Assembly (NCBI GenBank): GCA_036571765.1
Contig: BROE01000023.1
Coordinates: 6,435,598 to 6,499,597 of the forward strand
Reading direction: 5' to 3'
From: Plecoglossus altivelis
Taxonomy: Eukaryota > Chordata > Actinopteri > Osmeriformes > Plecoglossidae
Length of the DNA: 64,000 nucleotides
The translations under genes were made by a program, and so were the position numbers. Of this stretch, positions 47,786 to 59,388 are shown in pieces. Position 1 is the stretch's first letter, and every line of letters begins with the position of its first letter. A model generated the notes under the pieces. The model was not told the DNA's origin. It was given only the letters and a program-made list of their open reading frames with translations, and ran no database searches.

Positions 47786-49373
47786 ATGAGGAGGCACCCG
47801 TCTGTCTCCGTCTCGTCCGTGGCCATCCTGGCGTTGCTTGGCTGTATGTGGGAGGCCAGGGCAGGCGTGGTGGATGACTTCAACCACGTGGAGCGCTGCA
47901 AAGACTCCCTCTACATGGGCACCCCTCCGAGAGGCTACCTAACCAGCTCGCTGAAGAAGATCTGCCAGCGCTACGAGGAGAAGCCCTGCTTTGTCACGCT
48001 CTACGACCCCCACAAACACATCCCAATGTACTCCGCCTACACCTTCAAGAAGACCGACGGGGAGAAGACAGTGGACTTTCCTTGGATGTTTGAGCCACAG
48101 GTTAGTCAGTGCGTTTGCACGTGAGCATGGCTGTCAAAGACACCAAATGGGTTTGACAAGCACCTTGTTATTCCACCTACTATTGGAATGTTAAAATGTT
48201 GCTAAATTGTACTCATGTTCTACTGAAGGATGAAGGTAGTTGGACTTGTCACACCAAAACTCTGGTGTCACACGCAGAGATAATTCAATTGCTGCAGCAG
48301 GCGAATTGGGAAGTTAAAGGAGGTAATCTACTTGTGAACGACTTGTGAGTTTGCGTTTCAATACGTTATTTGTTGTCAGATCCACTCATGCCTCCACCTT
48401 CCCAAATTGAAAGTGTATGAAAGTGCGTACCTGCTAAATGAATTCCGCGGATGGCAGAGAATTTTTGTTTACCCGTGCGCCGGAATGTGCCTTCACCAAG
48501 AACAAGGGAGGATAATGAGCCTTCAATTCAAACCAGGGGTAACGAGGACAACTGTGTTCCACTGAGAGGAATGTTTAGTGGCTAGTCCCGCGTCAGCACT
48601 AAACGAATATCTCTCCTCTCTACGTTTGTCTCCTTCGCCATCCATCTTCCCTCCCTCTTCCTTCCTTTCTTTCCCTTCCTCTTTTACTTCACCCTCCCCA
48701 TCTTCACATCTCCTCTTCTCTCTTTCCCTCTCTTCCTCCCCCTCTCTTTTCCTTCCATCCCCTCCCCATTGTTGTCTCTCTCCCTCCCCAGCTGGCCTCA
48801 GAGAAGGGCAGTAACAACATGGAGCCCTTCCCCCAGTCCACACACATGCACATGAACTTCGAGGATAGCCAGGCGGTCCTGGAGGACTATGCTGACGTGG
48901 TCCAGTACGAGCGCGGCCACCTCAACCCAGACGAGCACCAGGATGACCCCGTGGACAAGGCCTCCACCTACACCCTGACCAACGTGGTGCCCCAGTTCAG
49001 GGAGTTCAGCATAGGGCCTTGGGCCGAGCACCAGGACCTCATCCGCAAACGTCTCAACAACTACTGTCGAGGACGGGCCTATGTGGTCACGGGGGTCACG
49101 ACCTCGGGGAACACGATCCGCCGAGATAACCTGGACCGCGTGGCGGTGCCCGAGTACATGTGGTCGGCGTACTGCTGCACGGACTACGACCTGAACGCGC
49201 CCTACTTCGTGAGGTACAAGTTCCCTGTGTTCGGAGCGTACGGGCTCAACGACCGTGTCAACAACCACATGGTGGAGGTTCCCCTCAAGAACCTGGAGAA
49301 GTTCCTCAAAGGTCGCATGGACGTGGACAAGAACTTCCAGATCTTCTACAACGACTGTGTGCCTGACCTTTAA
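47786..49373 (+). CDS. ENDOD1-like secreted nuclease, third gene, with intact RGH motif
   Basis: Exons 47786-48100 and 48792-49373 join in phase 0 for 298 residues. ATG 47786 starts a signal peptide (VAILALLGCMWEARA). Exon 1 has RCKDSLYMGTPPRG, KICQRYEEKP, YSAYTFKKTDGEK and WMFEPQ. Exon 2 has DYADVVQYERGHLNPDEHQ, RKRLNNYCRGRAYVVTGVTT and YMWSAYCCTDYDLNAPYFVRY, ending NDCVPDL. This family is related to ENDOD1 and bacterial NucA-type DNA/RNA non-specific nucleases, in which the His of the (D/E)RGH motif is the general base; only this paralogue in the window keeps it. It is the best candidate for the active ancestor-like gene. The intron (48101-48791) ends in a long pyrimidine tract. Confidence 0.92.
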
Positions 49374-49399
49374 GACGTGGGCTCATGTAGGGCCCACGT

Positions 49400-49405
49400 A
49401 ATAAA
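49400..49405 (+). terminator. Polyadenylation signal of the 47786-49373 gene
   Basis: AATAAA in GTAATAAAACATAC, 26 bases after the stop. Confidence 0.7.
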
Positions 49406-49786
49406 ACATACAATGCACACATTGTTTGTGTGAAAGGCTGTCACATCATCCAATTAAAAATAGCTCAAATTCATTTTGTCTAGGTGTTTTGGTGTGAGAA
49501 CGTTTAACTTTCCAATAGAATTATTTTAAGTGTTAAAACAAAGGTGTTGATAATACAGGAAAGGGAACTGATGAGAACAACATGGTAGGAATATTCATTG
49601 TACTGGTTTGTCACAGTACCATCATGGTTTGAAGTCCTGACACGGTACTGTTTTATTTGTCCACAAGATGGCAGTGTCATCCTATACTCATAATACCAGA
49701 CAGCGAGGCTCTAGTTTCAAGAACCTCACAAACTGTCTCATAATACTCTGAATTCATCACAAAACACAACGATCTTCCACTGATAC

Positions 49787-49792
49787 TTTATT
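49787..49792 (-). terminator. ufsp1: Polyadenylation signal of ufsp1
   Basis: TTTATT on the plus strand (AATAAA on the minus strand), about 48 bases downstream of the ufsp1 stop. Confidence 0.65.
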
Positions 49793-49839
49793 TACATCCC
49801 CCCCAAAACAACACATACTGTTCCAGACGTTTCACCATG

Positions 49840-50628
49840 TCATTTCCTGGAAGTCTGAGGCAGACAGAGGTTATAGAAAGAACTGTGATCCAGTGTCGAC
49901 ACTCTCTTCCAAGACACCCACCCCTGGCCTTGCACCTCAGTCCTCCCCAAAGGAGGACCATGGTAGTGGGGGTCCATCACCAGCAGGTAGCTCCCCTGTC
50001 CTCCCGTACACACCCCCACGATCCCCTTGGAGGAGTTGTCCCTGTCCCCTCCCATCATGACAGGAGACCCGTGTGTCTGGAAGTGCTGGTGGAGCTCCTC
50101 CACCGCCTTCCCCTCGAGTTCAGCCCCGCCACCCCGGACGTGAACCACCCTGCAGGGCACGTCGTAGAAATAGTCCAGCGCCAGAGCCGCCTCGAACGTC
50201 CCTATCCATCCCCTGGAGTTGGTGAACGACCTGGGCTTGTCTCCCATCTCCACCAGGGCTTGTTGGATCTCAGGTAGGCTGGGAGGGGGTCTGCAGCTCT
50301 GGTCTTTGGGTGGGGACCAGCTTAGACACAGCCATGAGGAAATGGTCTGGACAGTGCGGTAGCCGCAGCCCCAGCCCTGGTCATCTAGCCCGTCACAGCT
50401 GTAGTGGTAATACTGGCACTCCCCTGATATCAGAGAGTATTTTATAGTGTCAGTGTCTGAAAATGGCCTTGGAAGTCCAGAGTGAGCGTTCTTCAACAGT
50501 GTCTCTGTCCAGTCAGCTTGGCTTTTAACTACATGCCGGTTCATTCCAACCGTCCTCTCTCCCCAATCTATGTCTTGATCGGATACAGCAGGTTTCAAAT
50601 CCGTCTTCGCAGCTTTGTTGTCACCCAT
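49840..50628 (-). CDS. ufsp1: Ufm1-specific protease 1
   Basis: A cysteine protease (C78 family) that matures the ubiquitin-like modifier Ufm1. A single exon of 262 codons starts at ATG 50628. The catalytic Cys lies in GWGCGYRT at about residue 108, and the Asp/His pair in MDPHYHGPP at about residue 217. RGWIGTFEAALALDYF and SPVMMGGDRDNSSKGIVGV are further family blocks. The C-terminus SSFYNLCLPQ matches the UFSP1 end. The frame includes the Cys-bearing N-terminal region, which the classic short annotation of human UFSP1 lacks. It stands tail-to-tail with the last ENDOD1-like gene and head-to-head with the ZP3-like gene, about 350 bases apart. Confidence 0.95.
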   Translation of the reverse strand: MGDNKAAKTDLKPAVSDQDIDWGERTVGMNRHVVKSQADWTETLLKNAHSGLPRPFSDTDTIKYSLISGECQYYHYSCDGLDDQGWGCGYRTVQTISSWLCLSWSPPKDQSCRPPPSLPEIQQALVEMGDKPRSFTNSRGWIGTFEAALALDYFYDVPCRVVHVRGGGAELEGKAVEELHQHFQTHGSPVMMGGDRDNSSKGIVGVCTGGQGSYLLVMDPHYHGPPLGRTEVQGQGWVSWKRVSTLDHSSFYNLCLPQTSRK

Positions 50629-50978
50629 GTCTGTTGATTGATTTAGTTAGCATTGTAAATACATATTGTGAGTGTTTATTCTGCCTGAAACTAGGCTGAA
50701 GTCCACTGTTACGGCGACGCAAACGCTTACGGTGCTGATACAAAATACGTCCCCCTATAGGTAAGGGATTGTGGTGCTTGGTTCCGCTCTAGTCTCAGTT
50801 GAGAACAAACTCGATTTATCTGCTGCGCACCTGCAATGAATGGACAATTAATCGAATTTCACTCAACATAATCTGGTGTACAATGAGGTTGGGCTACACT
50901 CTTGTAAACCGTCATTATTAAATTCTGACAGATTAAATCAGACTTTAACTGCTACAGTGTAACGCATCAGTGGGAAAC

Positions 50979-53799
50979 ATGATATCACATTTGGAAAGTA
51001 TTTTGTTTTATTTGATTATGGCTTCTCGTGTACGTTCAGAAACAGCTGGAAGTCTTGCTCGCGATGTATTCGGAATTGCCTCTAACCCCAAGATTATTCC
51101 TACTCAAACCCAAAGTCCTGATAGACTTCAGAGTGTCGATGACCCCGAGGTAAAAGACGGATTTAAGGTCGAATGCGGAGAAACAAAAATGCAAATTACG
51201 GTAAAGAGGGAATTCTTCGAGACAAGAGGCATCTATTTTTCACCAGAACAACTTCACCTGGGCGAGAATTTTACCACAAGTGGTTCCTGCAGAGCCGTTT
51301 TGGAAGAAGCTGAAATAGTCATTTCGTCGACTTTACTTGGCTGTGGAAGCAAGTCGACGGTAAGGAACGTAGACTCGCCAGCTGATCATATAGATTTGCC
51401 TATCGGTCCCTCACGTGAAAAGAGTCGACCTTAGGCCAGGCATACTTTCTTGTGTAAGCTTAACATAAAGCCTATTACAGGTGATAGGTGACTGGTTGGT
51501 GTACTCCAACGTGCTGGTGTTGACACCCGGCTTGCTCATAACTCCGAGAGGTATACTAGTATTCAGAGGGTCTAGAACAGTCATACCTATAGAGTGCCAC
51601 TATAGAAGGTGAGGGCTTGCTTTTTGACTTCCATGGTCAATACTGTCAAAAGGTTTTACTTCGAGGCTGCCAATGATTCATGCCAATTTTACATTCCATG
51701 ATCCACGTTTCTCATTAGCATGAGTCATAATGAAAGATTTTGTAGAGCGAACATGTCGTTCCCGTGTGACAACCAGGAAGCAGAGAGTGAGCGGAGAGCC
51801 TCTCTCCCCTACATGGCTGCCAATGACGTCCACCGTCACTGCATACGGCCTACTGCACTTCACCCTCCGCACAATGACCTGTGAGTGGCCCTCGTAGCTG
51901 ATCAGGATCGTGTTTTTGACCAAACAAAATCTGAAAACACACCCTTTTAACACTAAGACTATTAGATACAGAAATGTATAAACGTTTTGGCTTCAAATGA
52001 CTTTCTAAACGAGGTTACATGGTAGAAAGTTGGTTTTCCTGTTTTCCAGATGACTGGAGCTCTCCCCGCAGTTCCTCTGTCTACCAGCAGGGGGAGCCTG
52101 TATTCCTGGAGGCCAGTGTGAAAGCACCGCTGCACACTCCTCTAAGGCTCTTCATTGACAACTGCGTGGCCACCCTCACCTCTGACCCCTTCTCCTCACC
52201 CAGCTACAAGTTCATCACCGAACACGGGTGAGGAAAAGACTCCAGCAATGGTGATTTACGTTCAGAAGGAGTCGCTGGCTTAAGGTGAGCGGAACGAGAT
52301 GACGTCCAGAGTTTGAACACGCTTTGTCCTGTGTCGAAGGTGTCTTGCGGACAGCCTGCTGTCTCCCTCCCAGTTCTACCCCAGAGCGGGGCTGCAGAAC
52401 ACGCTTCGTTTCAGCGTCCAGACCGTCCAGTTCAGCGCGGAGCCCAAAGACCAGGTAACTACCGTCGCCATGGTTGAACCAACCATATCCTGGTTTGGTT
52501 GATCCGGGACGTTCCGTTTTTGGGGTGGACGTAGCCCGGCGTCTTGTGCTGCTTGCCACACCAGCGGGCTGTCTGTGACCATGTGACCACGCTGTACCCA
52601 CAGACATTCATCACGTGTCACATGAGAGCCACCTTAAGACGCACACGCCCTGACCCCTTCAACAAGGCCTGCTCCTTCCACTGGCCGTCTTTTAGGTCAG
52701 TACGCACAAGAAAAAAAAGTATCAAAGTACCCTAAAGTATTTTATTGTCCATTGCACAGAACACAGGGTCAGACTGGGCACTGACATTCTTTGGACACAA
52801 AGCAGCTTGGCATAACATTACACATAACATACATACAAGCCAGTGGTTCTTAACCTGGGTTCGATTGAACCCCAGGGGTTCGTTGAGTCGGTATCAGGGG
52901 TTCGGCGGAGGTCAAGACACACACCTGACTCATGATTATATGAATTTGAAAAAAATATATATTTTAGTTTTCCAATTAAGAAGGGTGTGGTCAATGTGCG
53001 TATGAAACTGGTGGGGTTCAGTTCCTCCAGCACTGTGAAGGACCACTGAAATAAGCGTTCAGTACGTGCACATGGATAATCACTGTAGACTGACGGCTAA
53101 ACTAACGTCTAGAGCAGGGGTGTCGAAACTCCAGTCCTCGAGGGCCGCTGTCCTGAAGGTTTTCGGTGTTTCCCTGCTCCAGCACACCGGATTCTAATAA
53201 TGGGTTGTTATCAGGCTTCCACAGAGCTTGATAACAACCTGGAGTTCGACACCCCTGGTCTAGAGGATGAGGAAGATGATGATGATGTTTTGTCATCCAG
53301 GCTCAGTTCATACCAATTGTTCTTGCCTCATAATTCGGCTGCATTTCCCGCTGCTGTTTTGCGTCGTGCAAAGCCCAGTTGGGAGCAGCTCTGACAGGTT
53401 CTGGTGTGTTCAGATGGCGAGCCCTAGAAGGGGATGACGGGGTGTGTTTGTGCTGCCACAATAGAGACTGCTCAGAGCAGACGCTAGCCAAGAGCACGGA
53501 GAACACCCACCTGGACACAGGTGACACCCTCTTTTCAGATGCATGGCTGAGTGTGTGAGCATCTGTCGAAGCTGTGCGATTCTTCCAGACTTTGATTCAT
53601 TTTTGGTGTTTGAACTCGAAAACACTGGGGAATAACATGATAAAGATGATGTGCCGTGTGTGTCTGTGTGACTCATCTTCATGTCTGCCCAGTGAAGGAA
53701 TCAGACACCGTGGTTGGTCCTCTTCAGATTCAACCCAGCTCCTATTGGAAGGATCACCTGCCACTCATAAAGGACCTTTACAGTTTGAACTTGAATTGA
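50979..53799 (+). CDS. ZP3-like zona pellucida (egg-coat) glycoprotein, eight exons
   Basis: An egg-envelope ZP-module protein. Exons 50979-51359, 51481-51608, 51777-51880, 52050-52227, 52340-52454, 52604-52695, 53414-53520 and 53693-53799 all have AG/GT borders and matching phases, giving 403 residues. ATG 50979 opens a hydrophobic leader (ILFYLIMASRV). ZP-N: VECGETKMQITVKREFF and CGSKST. Exon 2: DWLVYSNVLVLTP and VIPIECHYRR. Exon 3: PTWLPMTST and LLHFTLRTMT. Exon 4: DWSSPRSSSVYQQGEPVFLEASV and LRLFIDNCVATL. Later exons: TFITCHMRAT, NKACSFHW and the Cys cluster GVCLCCHNRDC. Three exon sizes (104, 178 and 92) are those I recall for mammalian ZP3. No transmembrane tail is seen, as in many fish ZP3 proteins. 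Which fish ZP3 subtype it is cannot be told. Confidence 0.92.
52841..53048. mobile_element. hAT-like MITE in ZP3-like intron 6
   Basis: A 208-base element with inverted ends CAGTGGTTCTTAAC and GTGAAGGACCACTG. The flanking 8-mers ATACAAGC and AAATAAGC agree at six of eight positions, fitting a worn hAT target-site duplication. The opening, ending in CCCCAGGGGTTCG, is of the Charlie-type non-autonomous kind. It has no coding capacity. Confidence 0.8.
53115..53257. mobile_element. hAT-like MITE with perfect 8-bp target duplication
   Basis: A 143-base element. The ends CAGGGGTGTCGAAACTCCAG and CTGGAGTTCGACACCCCTG are near-perfect inverted repeats. It is flanked on both sides by GTCTAGAG (53107-53114 and 53258-53265). 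Inverted repeats, size and 8-base duplication fit a non-autonomous hAT element. No coding capacity. Confidence 0.93.
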
Positions 53800-53847
53800 G
53801 CTGCTGATGATGATGATGATGATAAATCTTGCTTAGAAACCTTCAAT

Positions 53848-53853
53848 AATAAA
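53848..53853 (+). terminator. Polyadenylation signal of the ZP3-like gene
   Basis: AATAAA in CAATAATAAAAGGG, about 50 bases after the stop. Confidence 0.7.
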
Positions 53854-53859
53854 AGGGAG

Positions 53860-56430
53860 ATTAGTATGAACTGGGGTCGTATGGAACATATTGATTCCTC
53901 CACAATAACAAACTACAGCACAGTAATACTGTTGGTGGAACAGCACCTGAAAGCAGGAGGGAAGATGTCATTTTTTAAAGAAACGTCTTGCTCATTTGAA
54001 TTTTTTCCCCCTCACTGCTTGATCATGGAAGAGTCCATACATGCGAGTCTATGCTTTGGTATAGACAGCTGCATCTCCAAAACATTACAACACGTACGTC
54101 CAATTTCCCTGTACCTTCCCAGAACTGCAACGCAAACCAAAATATCCTAGTGAGAACTATATTTCCATTGTGTAAGAAAACGAAAACAACGACGCATAAA
54201 CTAAACAAGACGGCAGGCTAAACAGTTCAGCGTCGGATGCGCTTTAAATCGCCTGTGACCACAGAGAACTCTCTGGTTTTCCCGTCACAGGAAGCGGGGC
54301 CGTTCGTGTGCGCTGCAGCCTGCAGCCGTGCAAGGTCATAGTCATACAGCTGTAGGAATCAATAGGTATGGACGATACCAGGAGAAGGGACGAGAGGGAG
54401 AGTATTTGAAAAGGAATTTAAAACGCAGCTTAGTCCTGCTGTCGGCAGACGTGCGACGCATCAGCGATTTCATGCTGCGAAATCGGTCGTGCTGGGCCTT
54501 AGTTGCTGTAGCGACAAACGCTATGTGACGGTTCCATTTGGATGAATAGGCCTTCTCTGGTAGTTTCTGGTTCTGACAGCAGCAGGAACCGCAGTAACTT
54601 CGCTGTTTGTCCACTCAAGGTGAACCAGATTGACAATGAGACGTGTCTGACAGTTCCGAGTTGAGTACGTCCGTTTTGAGAACGTCCACCTCCCGGCGCG
54701 CTGCGCATACTCGTCCATTTGAGTCTGGTTCACTGTTCAACCTCCTCACCCTAGACAAAGCTGCCTGCGCTGCGTGAGGGTCTGCAGTGTTTGGGGACTT
54801 CTGCCAACTTAACCACAGCCAGACGTGATACACAGAGCAGCAGCGAAAAGATCAACCGCCAAGGAGTCCTGTGAATTGGGCTGTCCCCGAGCGTTTAAGG
54901 CGGGCAAGCGGCTCCGATTGACACAATGTTATGCAATGGGAACGGCCTGTGTTCATAACTTGAATTCTGTTCGCTCTCATCCGTTTGAACAGCTGCTTGG
55001 TGATAACCTGATTAGGGTTATCCTGTGTCTTGGCACAGTGCAGGACTGTAACTCAGACCTACAATGTTTGGTTTTAAAAGGTTGTAGTATTACCGAACTT
55101 GTTGAACGCGTACCCGTAAGCAAGCAGAGAAGCTGTGATTTGGATTACGTGAAAGTGTGAAAAGGTTCAGATCACTTGAAACCCCCTGTAACGTTCCTGA
55201 ATCAACATCACAAGGATCTGGCAGTGCAGCTTTGAGATGTAGAAGATTGTTCCAGGATGAGGTCAGAAAAGGTATTGACATACATCACTGTGAAGTTAAA
55301 TGGTAGCCAAACATCGACGCATCTTGCACATGCTTTGCCTGGTTGTTTATATCAACCAACGAGGCTGGTATTCAAGTCTATTAAAGTCCGTCCACTTGCT
55401 GAAAGAGCAACCTGGTATTAATAGACGAGAGAGGGGGAGAGAGAGAGAGCCTGTTGGAGAGGAGGTGAGGGGATCTTCCCAGACAATCAGCAGGGACAGC
55501 GCAGGGTCTGTTGGGGGAGGAGAGTGGCCAGGCCAGTCTGCCAAGGTAAGAGGTCAAGGTTTCCACTTGAGTCCAACAGGGTCCTCACCGGTCCCAGGAG
55601 CAAAGGCCTCATCTCACCTTCTGGACCATCACACCACGGGGGAGGAGGGGGGGGGTCGTTTACATGGAGGGCAGGGGGGTGGTGGGGGGGGTGTTACCAT
55701 AAAGGGCCCAGTCAGGGGTGAGGCTATAGCAGCCTGGAATGACTCTGAGAACTACTGCCAAGTCTCCTAGAAAACCAGAGATGGAAGGAAGGATGCAAGA
55801 TAGCAGAGAGGAGAGAGAAAGTGACAATGGGGGGAGGAGTCATGTGGGCAGAGAGACTGGGTGATAGCTATAGACAGAGGTGGGTGAATGAGGCAACTCT
55901 GAATGTATCTCAGTGGCTCAGTGAATTGACTGGATAAAAGGTGTGGACCAGTGAGGTTATAGGGGTTGAACTCGGAGCATGTCCTCACAGTAGAGGATGT
56001 GACTCCATCGTTTCCAATCCTTAACTCAGTCAAGCCATGAGAACAAGAGGACGATCCCAGGCGACCCCAGCCCCCGTAGCCATAGCGACTGTCACCGGGC
56101 CCCTGGCTCCCCCTGGGAGGAGGAGGAGGGACGCCTGGCGCTCCGAAACAATGACTTCCGAGCAGCTCCTGTCCTGGCTCCTCGGGTCCTCGTCATTCTT
56201 TCATGTGGAGCTTCCTGTCTCGTGGCGCGCCAGTGGGCCCGCTGGAGCGCAGGTCTATCTGGCCGCCGTCCCAGGGAGCAGGGGGGGGGGCACACTTTCA
56301 CTGCTGCTAATGTTTACTATGTTGTGGATGCCTCCACCCCTGTCCCCGCCCCACCCGCCAACAGCCTGTTTGCAGTTTTACTGACTCCTGGCTGTCTTTG
56401 TTTATCATTCGGGGACAGCAGTGTGTGTGT

Positions 56431-56463
<33 letters not shown>

Positions 56464-59330
56464 GTGGGGGGGGTCCTTGTGTTCTTCAGTTAATTTCATT
56501 TAGTGGATGCCCCCCCCCTCCTCTTTCCTCCCAGACTCGGTGACAGCGCCCTGCAGACGCAGAGTCACTGACGGGGCCCCCCTCCACTCCAGCCCCTCTC
56601 CCCCCTCCGCCCTTGCTGGCTTGGTCTGACCTGACACATGGCTTGCAGCACGTACCTTCTCCCTCTCCCCACGCTCTCGGTCTGGCTCAGACCGAGGCAA
56701 ACAGTGAGTTTGAGCAAACAAAAAAAAGTCTGAGTCCATCAGACTGCCCCTCCCCCCTCCCCTCCCTGGGATCCCACAGCGTTGGGAGCCTGTTGGCCCC
56801 AGGACCATGCTGGGGCTGACCAGCGTGTCGTACAAACCCCACAGGGAAAGCTGAGGGTCTGAGCCAATGATGTTGGTTTGTGATGGTACCAGCATCTTTA
56901 TATGTTGTTGGTGTTGTTGTTGCTTACTCTGAACTTGGACCACCACAGTGCGACAAACTTAGTACGTTGTTGTGATCTTATTCGCCTGGCCGTTTCAAGC
57001 ACGTGTCCTGTAATGGCTACCCTACATCGGTTGGGGAGCTGTTGCTGTCCCTGAGAAGCTCTGATGATGATGCTGGAAATCCCCCCCCCCCTCCTGACGT
57101 TCCCATGGTGAGGATCTGGCTCTTTGTATGTATATGTGTGAACTATACGCTCAGCATGACAGCCATGTGCTTTGCACCCTATCAGGGCCTCTGTGTTTGT
57201 TTTCGTAAGGCTGTATGTAACACAAAGATGAACTCGAGCCAGGACTTTCCAGGAAACCGTTTTAACTACGGTCAAACTGACGACAAGCAATGTAAAGATG
57301 GGCTCCGGAGGGTCACACATTCTGCTAAGCTCTCAATACTTCGTTTTCTGGGAACTTAATATTAATCTGCTTATTTAGCTAGATGATTCTCCTGGGGTGT
57401 GGTGTGTCCGATAGATGGGTCTACCTTGGATTGACCGGAACCTTCTCCAGACCTTCCGGAACACCCCCCCCCCAGTCAAACATGGCTGGCTAATGGCTGA
57501 ACAAGCGTGTGACAATGGTCACATCATAACCAAAGTATTCCATCCATCCCCATTTCATCTGTCCTTGTTTCCTGTGAGATTCATTGATTATTTTTTTTCC
57601 TTCTTCTCCTTGTAGTTTCTCATACTTGGCCCCCCTATCGAGTTTCCTAAGCCAGCAGTGTCTAGGCAACCTGTTTTAGATCTGTGACAGTATCGCTCAC
57701 TCATTGTATCACAAGGAAGTCCTATCAAGAGGAAACTATTTCAGGAATTCTGTCTGCCACACTGGATCATCAGCCATGGACCCTGAACCGCAGTTGAACT
57801 TGCAGTTTCCTTGAAAGAATCCCGCCATCTTTCCTGCACACATGCGTTCTATTTGGGGGTTGGCATGGATACTGTTGGATCACTCCACGTAGGCTACTGT
57901 ATATGTTATGTGGCCAAATGGGCCACAATGGTCTGCATGTTGTGTAGTCTGATTCACTGAGTATTTTGGGAGAGAAAAGTGTGTCATTTGAAAGAATCCT
58001 AAAAATATTCCGACTACGCTATAAATACTTTCTTTACAACAAACAAAAGGGGCAAAAGCCAAACAGCTTTGTGTACAAAGCTGTTTGGCTTCTATAGGGA
58101 ATTTGGAGAGGGGTCAATATGTACTTTAAAATGGGCATACTGATACTAATTTTACGATTACATAACTACCCATGACTCAGATACTGAAAATGTATATCAT
58201 GTTATCTATAAGTGTGTATCAAATCATATGATATATGATCATATTTGATTACTTTTGTTGTATTCCGTTAGGAAACTTGTTTCCATCCATGTGCATAAAA
58301 CAGTCATCACATAAAGATGAATCGAGACAAGAACTAAAGTTGGAAATGGATGGTGGTTCCACACCCCGGTCATGCGCGGCTCCCAAATAATTGGTTCCAT
58401 GCTGAGACTACGGCGTGTCCTGGTAGGGGGTCGGCGTCTCAACAAGGCTGCGACGTGTTGACAATGGGCGGCGTAGGGCTGCTGCGCACCGATCGCTTTA
58501 CGCGCTGTCGCCATCTGAGCTTTTGTTCTGTAGCGATTGATGCGACTCAAAAAAGTCTTCACCGGATCTAATTGGAAGCAAAACGTGTTATTGGTAAGGT
58601 CTTGTGTTTGAGGCTTTATTTATTTATACATCTTTTTGATTTGGATTTGGACCGTTATTGAGTTCATTCCATGCGCCCAAGCATTTCTGGGTGTGTTTCA
58701 AATGTTTTAAAATGTTGTTAAAAACGGTATTAAAAAGTGATGTTAATTTAAGCAAATTAGGGTTCTTATCTTTGCAATGAGGCTGTGAAAACTGAAGCCA
58801 TTAAAGAGAGCGTTCCTTGACGATCATTCTTCGAGTTGAGTAGATGGGAAATCACTGGTGGGTTTTGGTTTTTTTTTTAGACTTTATTTACATTCTGGGC
58901 CTATTGTTTGAAAACATGGATATTATTTAGATGACAATGAAAGAAAAACATTTCTTCCACTGCAGAGGAAGTCGTTCAGATAGTCATCACCGGACAATGC
59001 AACTTTCTTTTCATAGTCATCAATTAAAAAAAAATCGAATGGATCAGTTGTAGAAACACCTACCGGATAAGTCCAAAGCCAGGAACTTATCCATATAAGC
59101 TTCGGCTGCAATTAATGAGAATAGACGCACCAATGGGCGAAACAGCAAGGACACAGTGAAGGACTTTGCTGAGTCCGTTATGGAGTTACATAGTGAGTAA
59201 AACCAAATACCTTCGTACTTTTTTCTCTCCTACTGTTCTATTTGGAGTATTTCGATTATTGATGAATGATTGATGGCAAGTGACGCTTCGGGGGGTTCAT
59301 TCACTGGCGCTGAATGTGCGTAAAAGAAAG
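53860..59330. other. No recognised gene between zp3-like and epo
   Basis: The longest frames (for example 55300-55770 and 56500-56946 on the minus strand) are low-complexity or lie in G- and C-run-rich sequence and match nothing I know. There is a G-rich tract near 55640-55690, a GT run near 56420-56462 and a perfect 36-base palindrome at 58056. Small non-coding RNAs or regulatory elements cannot be excluded. Confidence 0.5.
58056..58091. repeat. Perfect 17-bp inverted repeat with 2-base spacer
   Basis: AAGCCAAACAGCTTTGT, then GT, then its exact reverse complement ACAAAGCTGTTTGGCTT. It can form a tight hairpin in DNA or RNA. No gene is linked to it. Confidence 0.95.
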
Positions 59331-59388
59331 CACGTGTGCCTTGAATGGACCGTATAGCGTTACTTTGATCCTGGAAGGTAAATAAAAG
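59331..59388 (+). promoter_or_regulatory. epo: Possible epo core promoter with hypoxia-element-like core
   Basis: CACGTG at 59331-59336 in AAAGCACGTGTGCC contains the ACGTG core of hypoxia-response elements. It stands about 45 bases before a TATA-like TAAATAAAAG at 59379-59388. The proposed epo start is about 245 bases further on. A five-base core occurs often by chance, so this is only a candidate. Confidence 0.35.

Noticed and set aside
51678..51953. A 91-codon minus-strand frame that at first looked like a conserved exon of another gene inside the ZP3-like locus
   Set aside because: The plus strand at 51777-51880 encodes the expected third ZP exon (PTWLPMTST, LLHFTLRTMT) with correct phase and splice sites; the minus frame is its shadow.
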